This document shows, piece after piece, positions 1-5,933 of a stretch of 5,933 nucleotides of DNA. The stretch lies in the NCBI GenBank assembly GCA_002314525.1, contig DCGE01000226.1, positions 788 through 6,720 on the forward strand, written 5' to 3'. The translations under genes and the position numbers were made by a program. Each line of letters starts with the position of its first letter. Position 1 is the first letter of the stretch. The DNA comes from Prevotellaceae bacterium UBA1786 (GTDB lineage: Bacteria > Bacteroidota > Bacteroidia > Bacteroidales > Bacteroidaceae). The notes under the pieces are model-generated. The model was given only the letters and a program-made list of their open reading frames with translations, did not search any database and was not told the origin of the DNA.

Positions 1-517
1 CCATACGACGGTCACCTGAGAGGATGACAGCTTCCTTGCCGTCAATCCACCACATTGAAGCAGAGTTTGAACCGACACCCATACGTACGTTTGGAATATC
101 CTCAGTACAGTTGATAACTGTTGTTGCCCAGAATACTACACCGTATTTTGTCAGTTCACGTTCTGTGGCGAAACGATAGAGCTTTGCGTTGAAGAGCTTG
201 CTGTCGAGTGCGTGCCAGGTCAGTTCCTGATCGGCGATCTTCACCTTCTGACCGTCGGTAGGAAGGGTAGTCACAGGACTTGGATTAGGAACGTTCGTTG
301 CAAAAGCATCACGGATGTATGAATCCACGAACGGAGTGTTTGAACGGTTAGGCTTGTTGAATGGTTCCAAAAGCAACCAGCGACGGATGAATCCTTCGTT
401 GTCGGGAGCCATGGCCTTCTCAGTGGCAGGAGTGAAGTATTTTGATTCCTGCGCATTTGCAATTGAGCCAAGAGAACAAAGTCCGAGACCCAAAGCCAAA
501 ACTAATGTCTTTTTCAT
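1..517 (-). CDS. Secreted xylan-cluster protein, putative acetylxylan esterase-type (N-terminal part, cut by window edge)
   Basis: This is the first 172 residues of a protein that runs off the low-coordinate edge. The start is ATG at 517-515, overlapping the GH10 stop as ATGA. The product begins MKKTLVLALGLGLCSLGSIANAQES, a signal peptide with a likely signal peptidase I cut after ANA (about residue 22). Cys14 is preceded by Leu, so it is not a lipobox. The mature part contains EGFIRRWLLLEP (41-52), LTWHALDSKLFN (99-110), YGVVFWATTVINC (125-137) and SASMWWIDGKEAVILSGDRR (152-171). From memory, this pattern is shared by Bacteroidota proteins encoded next to xylanases and often annotated as acetylxylan esterase. 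No Ser/Asp/His catalytic set is visible in this fragment, so the enzymatic role is tentative; a binding or accessory role is equally possible. Its position directly after a xylanase gene with translational overlap supports a xylan-related job. Confidence 0.8.
   Translation of the reverse strand, partial: MKKTLVLALGLGLCSLGSIANAQESKYFTPATEKAMAPDNEGFIRRWLLLEPFNKPNRSNTPFVDSYIRDAFATNVPNPSPVTTLPTDGQKVKIADQELTWHALDSKLFNAKLYRFATERELTKYGVVFWATTVINCTEDIPNVRMGVGSNSASMWWIDGKEAVILSGDRRM
514..517 (-). promoter_or_regulatory. ATGA stop/start overlap coupling the GH10 gene to the next gene
   Basis: The GH10 reading frame ends CAA AAA TGA (TGA at 516-514), and the next gene starts with the ATG at 517-515, giving a 4-base overlap. 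No Shine-Dalgarno site precedes the ATG. The preceding 30 or so bases, which encode the GH10 C-terminus, are strongly A/T-rich, as is usual for Bacteroidota translation start regions. Such overlaps commonly allow translational coupling; whether coupling happens here is inference. Confidence 0.75.
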
Positions 518-1785
518 TTTTGGATAAATTTTTTGTGATTATGAATAAAAATACCTGATTTGTTATTGTTTGTGTGGAAGTCCTCAAGGCTGTTTGCAAC
601 CTTACGGCCGGAGACGTCATATACTGCGTCGTCGAGGACTGAGGAAGTCGAATATTCAGCCCAAGGCTGGTAAATATCGGTTACATAACGATTGTGGAAT
701 CCCTCCAGAAGACTGTAGTATGCAGGTTTCGGCTGGAGGTTCTTGTCAAAGATAAGAGGATTCTGGTCACCTTCAATCCATGTATGGGCGTCATCGATAC
801 CCCATATCATCATCGTAGGAGCGTTGGAAGAGGTTAGGAAACCATCAAGGATCTTCCTGTATGTCTCTGCCTGCTTCTTCATGTTGGCAGTAGTATTGTT
901 GCCTGCTTTCAGCTCAAGTTCGGTGATGATGCAATCAATACCTAACTGCTGCTTGTAGTATCGTGCATTTTTTGCAATGCCCTCAACTGCGTCACCGGAA
1001 CTCAGATGGCACTGCAGACCGACTCCGTCGATAGGCACACCGCTCTTCTTCATGCGTTTCACGAGGTTGAACATGGCAGTTGCCTTGTTTCCTCCGTAGA
1101 AGTCTGCACCATAGTCGTTGAGAAACAGTTTCGCATCAGGATCTGTCTGGTGGGCCCATTTGAAGGCTGAGTCAAGGAATGCCTCACCGATGACCTTTAC
1201 CCAGACCGACTGACGGAGATAGTACTTGCCGTTTGAAGAAGTGACTCCCCATTGGTTGTCGTCAAGTGTTTCGTTGACAACGTCCCATTCAGCAACCTTG
1301 CCCTTGTAGTGGCGCATTACTGTTACGATATGGCGTTTCAGGATGCTGAGAAGTTCAGCACGGCTCCAGTTCTTGTCGTTTTGGTAACCGTCTTCTGAAA
1401 TCCATTTTGGAACCTGTGAGTGCCAGCAGAGTGTATGGCCACGAACCTTCATGTTGTGACGCTGTGCGAAACTCACCAGCTTGTCACCGTTACCGAAGCT
1501 GAATCCTCCCCTGCTCGGTTCAAGTGCATCCATCTTCATCTCGTTCTCGGCAACTACGGCATTGAATTCAGTATAGATCTTCTTTGCGTATTTGTCATTG
1601 TCGTTTGCAATGTTCATGCTACCTGCAGGTACGCAGACACCGATGTACTTACCCATCATCTCTGCGTAGTCGCGAAGATGGAGTGGGTCACTCTGTGGGT
1701 CGTATGTCTCCTGTGCACTTGCTGTGTATGAAGTGAAAAGTGAAACGAGAAGAGTGAATGTTGAAATTGAAAAAATCCGATTCAT
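514..1785 (-). CDS. Secreted GH10 endo-1,4-beta-xylanase
   Basis: A complete 423-residue protein of glycoside hydrolase family 10, which hydrolyses internal beta-1,4 bonds of xylan with retention (EC 3.2.1.8). A signal peptide covers residues 1-24 (cut after TASA, before Q25). The catalytic barrel spans about residues 35-365. Visible family motifs are ENEMKMD (80-86), GHTLCWHSQVPKW (116-128), WDVVNE (167-172) with acid/base Glu172, FLNDYG (221-226), GVGLQCH (254-260), ITELE (287-291) with nucleophile Glu289, and MIWGIDDAHTW (326-336). The residue after TEL is usually Asp; here it is Glu291. There is no carbohydrate-binding insert in the barrel, unlike some Prevotella GH10 enzymes. The last 40 residues (VYDVSGRKV...GIFIHNHKKFIQK) look like a short Bacteroidota C-terminal sorting-type tail, so export to the cell surface is possible. 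The start ATG lies 21 bases after the upstream gene, and the gene overlaps the downstream start by 4 bases. Confidence 0.96.
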   Translation of the reverse strand: MNRIFSISTFTLLVSLFTSYTASAQETYDPQSDPLHLRDYAEMMGKYIGVCVPAGSMNIANDNDKYAKKIYTEFNAVVAENEMKMDALEPSRGGFSFGNGDKLVSFAQRHNMKVRGHTLCWHSQVPKWISEDGYQNDKNWSRAELLSILKRHIVTVMRHYKGKVAEWDVVNETLDDNQWGVTSSNGKYYLRQSVWVKVIGEAFLDSAFKWAHQTDPDAKLFLNDYGADFYGGNKATAMFNLVKRMKKSGVPIDGVGLQCHLSSGDAVEGIAKNARYYKQQLGIDCIITELELKAGNNTTANMKKQAETYRKILDGFLTSSNAPTMMIWGIDDAHTWIEGDQNPLIFDKNLQPKPAYYSLLEGFHNRYVTDIYQPWAEYSTSSVLDDAVYDVSGRKVANSLEDFHTNNNKSGIFIHNHKKFIQK

Positions 1786-1789
1786 ATAG

Positions 1790-1810
1790 TTTTCAGTTTT
1801 CAGTTATCAG
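1790..1810 (-). repeat. Three tandem 7-base units (CTGAWAA) between the GH43-GH8 and GH10 genes
   Basis: On the plus strand the units are ttttcag (1790-1796), ttttcag (1797-1803) and ttatcag (1804-1810). On the coding strand this is CTGATAA followed by CTGAAAA twice. The first unit supplies the TGA stop of the upstream gene (1809-1807), followed directly by an in-frame TAA (1806-1804). The run fills nearly all of the 21-base spacer before the GH10 start. It has no dyad symmetry and no Shine-Dalgarno-like purine run, so it is neither an obvious terminator nor an obvious ribosome site. Its A-rich character may favour translation initiation of the GH10 gene. Confidence 0.75.
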
Positions 1811-4413
1811 TTGCCACCGAATCCACCTCCGAATCCGCCAAAACCTCCGAATCCGCCGAAGCCTCCTCCGAATCCGCCCATAGGACGTTCCTGCTCAGGA
1901 GCCTTGAATTTATTCTCGATTACACGGTAGTTGCCGCTAAGGTGCATGAAAGCGAAGAGACGGAGCAGACCGTCATAGTATTCATCAAAGAATCCGTCAG
2001 CGAGTGGCTCGTGAGGAGTCTCCCAGAGCTGGCGAACGAATTCCTTGCTCTTTGTGTGCGTTGCACAGAGTGATACGGCAGCGCTTGTTGCAACAAGACC
2101 CATTGAGTGGCGGAGTGCCTTAGGGAAACTACCAGCGCGGAGTGTGTCTGTAGGAGCTGTACCATCTACGTTGTACTGATCGACGAATGTCTTCACACCC
2201 TGACTGTAGAGGAAGTTCTGTATTGTGTTTCCGTAGTTCTGCTGCCAGTCTTTGTCAGTACATGCCCATGAGTAGTCGAGAGCTATGTTCATAGGAACGC
2301 GCCAGGAATCGTAGCGGAAAGTGCCCTGCTGGCCACCTCTCCAACCTGCCATCAGCGAACCGTCGTAGTTGTTTGTGTCAGGGTTCAGACCCGTCTTCGG
2401 GTTGATACTCTTGTGGAGGTATTCACGACTTGCTTCAGCACACTGTTTCCAGAAGTTTGATCTTCCGTCGTAGAGCCATTTTGCCCATACCTCATAGAAT
2501 GCAGGAAGATGGTATGAAGGGTCTGTGTAGTTGCTTCCGGGAACAAAGGTGATGAGTTTGGTGTTGAGGTCGATAAGAGTACCGCTGCGGTCCATTCCTA
2601 CCTTCGACATTGACTGGTTGACGATATACTGAGCCTCCTCGAGGTAGTTGATGCCTGTATCGTTGCCCCACTGGTTGGCAGCGAAGATGAGTGCTGTGAT
2701 GTAATAGAGTTCGCCGTCGGATGCGGGACCGTTTGAGTTGCGACGACCGTCAGTGCGGCAGCTCCATGCGAAATAGCCCTTGTTTGCACCGTCAGTCATC
2801 TGCATGTATTTCTTGCTCCAGCGCCACAGACGGTCGAAGATATCCTTCTTGTTGAACTGAACGGCAATCATCATACCATATGACATACCTTCGGTTCTTA
2901 CGTCCTTGTTCTTTACGTCAGAGATATAGCCCATTGAGTCGCCTACTTCGAAGTAGCACTTATGAGGTCCGTAGAACACGTCATTGAATACCGACTGCAG
3001 TTTGTCGTCAATCTGTTTCTGGGAATAACCCATCTCGAGGAAGTAGTTGCGGTATTCGCCTGTCTCCATACCGCTCTTTGCGTATGGGACTTCGTCGAAT
3101 GTCACCCAGTCAACCTCGACATTGGCACCGCTCTTCAGCGATACAACTAAGTTCTGAACGCCCTGAGCACTGTTCTTCACCTTCGCAGTGACGAGCTTCC
3201 ATTCGCTTGTTGAAGGAATCTTGACTGCTACCATCTCATTCGGAGCACCTACACTAAGTACACCACCCTTTGGAGCACGTGCCATGATCTTCACTGTACC
3301 TACACCGTCCTGGAAATCAACGGAATTGAATGTAACTGATGCACCCTTCTTTGGGAATATGGTCTTCCAACCCTTGAAGCAGTCGAGTGTGTCGTGGTAG
3401 TCGATCAGTGCACCGCCGTCAATCTTGCTGTAGCGGTCGATCTCGAGCTGCTTGTATGCCTTTGCCACACCTACACCGCGAAGGGTAGGCTTGACCATCT
3501 GGATTGTTCCGTCCTCATTGAAGAAGAGCGAGTCAACACATACCGAGCGGCGCTTGTCCATTGAAGGAGAATAGTAGTTGCAGTGGTAGAATACGTACCA
3601 CTGACCTTTGAAGTTGATGATTGAGTGGTGGTTGGTCCAGCATCCGTTTGCATGCTCTTCAAAGAACACACCTTTGAATTCGTAAGGTCCAAAGATGTTC
3701 TTTGACATACAATATGCCAAAACCTCTGTGTTTTCTCTCGCCCAAGGGAAGGTCATATAGTAGTAGCCGTTGGCCTTGAAGAGGTACGGACCTTCAATAA
3801 GTCCCTTCTTCGGAGTATCCTCCACCTGGTGGCGTTCACCGGAGAGGGTTGTCCAGTCGTCATTCAGTTTGCCGATTGTGAATCCACGTGAAGGCCATAC
3901 GAGGTAGCCTGTTCCGTCATCATCCTTGAAGATACATGGGTCTATGCCGTTAGGACCTTCCATTGGTTCGCGCATCACGCGGTAAGGACCTTCCGGACGG
4001 TTTGCAGTGGCAACACCGATACGGTAGCCGCCGAAACGCTGTCCTTCCTTCACCTTCTGCATTGCAGGGAAGTAGAAGTAGTACTTGCCGTTGTGTTCTT
4101 TGCAGTCAGGAGCCCACATTGAATAAGTTGCTGAGTTCACCCATTCCACGTTCTTCTGGTCAACGATTTTTCCGTGGTCGGTCCAATCCATGAGGTCGGA
4201 CGATGAGAACACGTGGTAGTCAGCCATGCAGAACCAGTCTTTGCGAGCATAGTCGTCAGGAGCAGGGATATCGTGTGATGGGAATACATAGACTCTGTCT
4301 CCGACAACCAATGCTGATGGGTCGGCAGAGAACTGATCTCTGATAATTGGGTTCTGAGCCTGCGCTGCAACGCTCACGAACATGGCGAAAGCCAATAGAA
4401 GATTTTTTTTCAT
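1807..4413 (-). CDS. Secreted modular xylan enzyme: GH43 - CBM6-like - GH8 with Gly/Phe C-terminal tail
   Basis: An 868-residue fusion. The signal peptide is residues 1-19 (cut after AQA, before Q20). The N-terminal module (about 20-330) is a GH43 five-bladed propeller with catalytic base Asp31 (SADPS), pKa-modulating Asp158 (GIDPCIF) and acid Glu207 (IEGPYLF); MWAPD (99-103) and NHHS (261-264) also fit. GH43 enzymes of this kind are beta-xylosidases or arabinofuranosidases. Residues about 336-441 resemble a CBM6 beta-sandwich (VDFQDGVGTVKIMARA, STSEWKLVTAKV, VEVDWVTFDE). Residues about 450-835 form a GH8 domain with acid Glu508 (RTEGMSYGMM), Asp566 (PASDGELYY) and an Asp702 base (FRYDSWRVPMN). 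This set matches reducing-end xylose-releasing exo-oligoxylanase (EC 3.2.1.156), although an endo-xylanase cannot be excluded. The last 23 residues are only Gly and Phe plus a final Asn. No lipobox is present. The start follows the GH97 gene by 28 bases, and the frame is intact throughout. Confidence 0.93.
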   Translation of the reverse strand: MKKNLLLAFAMFVSVAAQAQNPIIRDQFSADPSALVVGDRVYVFPSHDIPAPDDYARKDWFCMADYHVFSSSDLMDWTDHGKIVDQKNVEWVNSATYSMWAPDCKEHNGKYYFYFPAMQKVKEGQRFGGYRIGVATANRPEGPYRVMREPMEGPNGIDPCIFKDDDGTGYLVWPSRGFTIGKLNDDWTTLSGERHQVEDTPKKGLIEGPYLFKANGYYYMTFPWARENTEVLAYCMSKNIFGPYEFKGVFFEEHANGCWTNHHSIINFKGQWYVFYHCNYYSPSMDKRRSVCVDSLFFNEDGTIQMVKPTLRGVGVAKAYKQLEIDRYSKIDGGALIDYHDTLDCFKGWKTIFPKKGASVTFNSVDFQDGVGTVKIMARAPKGGVLSVGAPNEMVAVKIPSTSEWKLVTAKVKNSAQGVQNLVVSLKSGANVEVDWVTFDEVPYAKSGMETGEYRNYFLEMGYSQKQIDDKLQSVFNDVFYGPHKCYFEVGDSMGYISDVKNKDVRTEGMSYGMMIAVQFNKKDIFDRLWRWSKKYMQMTDGANKGYFAWSCRTDGRRNSNGPASDGELYYITALIFAANQWGNDTGINYLEEAQYIVNQSMSKVGMDRSGTLIDLNTKLITFVPGSNYTDPSYHLPAFYEVWAKWLYDGRSNFWKQCAEASREYLHKSINPKTGLNPDTNNYDGSLMAGWRGGQQGTFRYDSWRVPMNIALDYSWACTDKDWQQNYGNTIQNFLYSQGVKTFVDQYNVDGTAPTDTLRAGSFPKALRHSMGLVATSAAVSLCATHTKSKEFVRQLWETPHEPLADGFFDEYYDGLLRLFAFMHLSGNYRVIENKFKAPEQERPMGGFGGGFGGFGGFGGFGGGFGGN
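1810..1878 (-). repeat. Gly/Phe repeat tail coding tract at the end of the GH43-GH8 gene
   Basis: Codons 846-868 encode 16 Gly, 6 Phe and a final Asn. Phe lies at 848, 852, 855, 858, 861 and 865, so the spacings are 4, 3, 3, 3 and 4. At the DNA level GGCGGATTCGGAGG recurs at an 18-base interval. The tract follows a charged linker (about 833-844, ENKFKAPEQERP) after the end of the GH8 domain, so it is an appended low-complexity tail and not part of the catalytic fold. Its function is unknown: surface attachment, self-association or carbohydrate contact through Phe are all possible. The repetitive DNA could change length by slippage. Confidence 0.85.
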
Positions 4414-4441
4414 TGTTGATATAATAAGTTTGTAAAAAGTT
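4414..4441 (-). other. Short A/T-rich leader between the GH97 and GH43-GH8 genes
   Basis: These 28 bases separate the GH97 TAG stop (4444-4442) from the ATG of the fusion gene. They are about 80 percent A/T and read, toward the ATG, as ACAAACTTATTATATCAACA. There is no AGGAGG-type site, no clear Bacteroidota -7 box (TAnnTTTG) and no hairpin. The most likely role is a plain translation leader within one operon mRNA. Confidence 0.5.
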
Positions 4442-5933
4442 CTAATCCTGTATTACGAAACGGAACACGTTGTCTTTGTATGTTGCTACGAAACCGCCTC
4501 GTGCATTGACGTGAACAGGCTGGAGTGTAGGGAACATTGCCGACTTGAGCACGAGATCCTGTGGCTCGTCCTTTCCGTTGATACCTGCAACATACCATGT
4601 GTCGCCTTTTTTTCTTGCCATCACGATGCTCTCACCTGGATAGCCGCTGATCAGACGTGTCTCGTCCCATGTAGAAGGCAGGTTCGACAGGAAGTCCTTT
4701 ATGTGCTGAGGCTGTGACAGATATGATGACGGTCTGTCGGCCAGATGCAGGAGTCCTGACTCGTAAAGTACCGTAAGTGCCAGTTCATGACCGTCGGTCG
4801 TGATGTGAGGATGCTGTGAGTCGGAGAAGGTGCAAGGAGTATAGTCCATTGAACCGATGACGCCTCGTGTGAAAGGAATCGTTGCATTGTGGCATGCTGC
4901 CTTCTTTGTCAGTACCGGCAGGTTGTTGTACCATTCAGCACCATAAACGGCTTCGGTGGTCATGAGGTTAGGGTATGTTCTCTGCCATCCGCGAGGGATT
5001 GTCGCTCCGTGGAAGTTGATGAGCAGATGATGACGTGCGGCACATTCCATGAGGTCGATGTGGTAGTCGATAGTGGATTGGATGTCGCCTGCGAAGAAAT
5101 CGACCTTCACGCCAGCCACTCCGATGCTATCGATGTATGCGAATTCCTTCTCGCGGTCTTCTGGCTTGTTCAGACGGTATTTCGGACCTGGTGCACCATT
5201 GACCCAACCTACTGATGAGTTGTACCATATCAATGGCTTGACACCCTGTGACAGTGCGTACTTCACTGCATCTTCCTTCGTCTTTCCGTCTTTCATCTCG
5301 TCCCATTCGGCGTCGATGAGCACGTATGGCAGTTTCAGTTCACGGGCCATATCCACGTACATCTTTATGATGTTGTAGTCGTTTGAACCGTGATTATATG
5401 CCCAGTAAACCCATGAAACCACTCCTGGCTTTATCCAGCTGATGTCCTTCAGACTGTTCTCTGCACTTACATCGGTGATGAGTGTTGATTCCACTACATC
5501 TGCCAGTGAACCTATCATGGCAACTCTCCATGCCGTAACCGGGTTCTCGTCCTTGTCGTGGCCGATGCGGAAGAGGTTCTTCTCGTTCTCGCTGTACAGA
5601 CATGAACCGCTGTTTCCTTTCTCTATTCCGCCTTCGCTCATAAGCATGAAGACCGCCTTGTCCTTTATCTCGAAGAGGCATGGGAAGCCCCAACGCTTGC
5701 CGGCACTTTCCTGTGGGTTGATAGGATAGAAGTCCTCATAGCCGTCGCTATACTTCATCAACCATTTGTTCACACACTCCACCTTCATCTTCGGAACATC
5801 GGTATTCGATGTGCGGAAGGCGATTCCGTCGTTGTATGCACGGAATACTACGTTATATTCACTGCCGTCCTGGTGGCGACATTTCAGTGTAATTTCATTG
5901 GCCTGGTTCTCGCAATGTGAACGCTTGCCTGTG
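4442..5933 (-). CDS. GH97 glycosidase, retaining type (alpha-galactosidase or beta-L-arabinopyranosidase-like), 5' end missing
   Basis: The frame is open from the high-coordinate edge to TAG at 4444-4442, giving 496 visible residues of a family usually about 650-720 long. The ATG at 5788-5786 is internal: the frame continues upstream with NVVFRAYNDGIAFR (about 5852-5813), a typical GH97 N-terminal beta-sandwich motif. The barrel follows, with SWVYWAYNHGSNDYN (coding about 5416-5372) and YVLIDAEWDE. GVKVDFFAGD places an Asp at 5101-5099 where retaining GH97 enzymes have their nucleophile, and TTEAVYGAEWYN places a Glu at 4954-4952 in the acid/base position. This separates it from inverting SusB-type alpha-glucosidases. 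Known retaining members act on alpha-galactosides, and at least one has been reported on beta-L-arabinopyranosides. In a xylan operon it would remove a rare side-chain sugar (inference). The end of the protein (RGGFVATYKDNVFRFVIQD) is the usual C-terminal sandwich. The signal peptide cannot be seen. Confidence 0.93.
   Translation of the reverse strand, partial: TGKRSHCENQANEITLKCRHQDGSEYNVVFRAYNDGIAFRTSNTDVPKMKVECVNKWLMKYSDGYEDFYPINPQESAGKRWGFPCLFEIKDKAVFMLMSEGGIEKGNSGSCLYSENEKNLFRIGHDKDENPVTAWRVAMIGSLADVVESTLITDVSAENSLKDISWIKPGVVSWVYWAYNHGSNDYNIIKMYVDMARELKLPYVLIDAEWDEMKDGKTKEDAVKYALSQGVKPLIWYNSSVGWVNGAPGPKYRLNKPEDREKEFAYIDSIGVAGVKVDFFAGDIQSTIDYHIDLMECAARHHLLINFHGATIPRGWQRTYPNLMTTEAVYGAEWYNNLPVLTKKAACHNATIPFTRGVIGSMDYTPCTFSDSQHPHITTDGHELALTVLYESGLLHLADRPSSYLSQPQHIKDFLSNLPSTWDETRLISGYPGESIVMARKKGDTWYVAGINGKDEPQDLVLKSAMFPTLQPVHVNARGGFVATYKDNVFRFVIQD

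Noticed and set aside
475..480. Cys14 of the last gene product as a lipoprotein lipobox
   Set aside because: The residue before the Cys is Leu, where Gly, Ala or Ser is required, and a good signal peptidase I site (ANA before Q23) lies downstream.
1420..1731. Plus-strand 103-codon open frame antisense to the GH10 gene
   Set aside because: It covers strongly conserved GH10 motifs on the opposite strand, has a Cys-rich chance-like composition and has no recognisable domain.
1783..1812. Stop-codon readthrough producing a GH43-GH8-GH10 giant protein
   Set aside because: The frames are shared, but two consecutive stops (TGA TAA) intervene, and GH10 has its own signal peptide right after its ATG.
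4414..4441. Internal promoter in front of the GH43-GH8 gene
   Set aside because: The spacer is A/T-rich, but no TAnnTTTG -7 box with a TTTG element upstream could be found.
4889..5378. Plus-strand open frames of about 100 codons (4889-5215 and 5073-5378)
   Set aside because: They lie antisense to the conserved GH97 barrel, overlap each other, lack family-like sequence or signal peptides, and are explained by the codon bias of the real gene on the other strand.
5786..5788. ATG at 5788-5786 as the start of the GH97 gene
   Set aside because: The frame stays open for 48 more codons to the window edge and encodes a conserved GH97 N-terminal motif (NVVFRAYNDGIAFR), and no signal peptide follows this ATG.
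1..5933. CRISPR array, tRNA/rRNA gene, insertion sequence, phage or defence genes
   Set aside because: Coding genes fill all but about 50 bases. No spaced direct repeats, transposase, terminal inverted repeats or structural RNA signatures were seen.

Overview
The window reads as part of a xylan-degradation operon from a Bacteroidota bacterium, most likely a Prevotella/Segatella-type gut or rumen organism. The reasons are the mix of carbohydrate-active enzyme families (GH97, GH43, GH8, GH10), the AxA-Q signal peptide ends, the short A/T-rich gene leaders without Shine-Dalgarno sites, and a Bacteroidota-style C-terminal tail on the GH10 enzyme. The organism call is inferred from style and family content, not from a marker gene.

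All four genes lie on the minus strand, so transcription runs from high to low coordinates. (1) 5933-4442: a GH97 glycosidase of the retaining type (alpha-galactosidase or beta-L-arabinopyranosidase-like); its 5' end lies beyond the window. (2) 4413-1807: an 868-residue secreted fusion, GH43 - CBM6-like - GH8, ending in an unusual Gly/Phe repeat tail. (3) 1785-514: a complete secreted GH10 endo-1,4-beta-xylanase with a short C-terminal sorting-type tail. (4) 517-1: the N-terminal 172 residues of a secreted protein that resembles proteins found beside xylanases and often named acetylxylan esterase; its 3' end lies beyond the window. The gaps are 28 bp, 21 bp and a 4-bp ATGA overlap, so one polycistronic mRNA is likely. 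No gene-free stretch exceeds 28 bases.

Proposed joint role (inference): the GH10 enzyme cuts the xylan backbone into oligosaccharides. The GH8 domain (reducing-end exo-xylanase type) and the GH43 domain (xylosidase/arabinofuranosidase type) then trim them from the reducing end and from the non-reducing end or side chains. GH97 removes a galactose- or arabinopyranose-type decoration, and the last gene product may remove ester groups. The SusC/SusD transporter pair and the sensor-regulator expected of such a locus are not in the window.

The most unusual points are the GH43-CBM6-GH8 fusion, its Gly/Phe tail, and the fact that this tail and the following spacer form one continuous run of simple repeats at the gene junction. 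I saw no RNA gene, mobile element, CRISPR array or convincing terminator. This is an accessory metabolic locus with some odd architecture, not a clearly new class of system.
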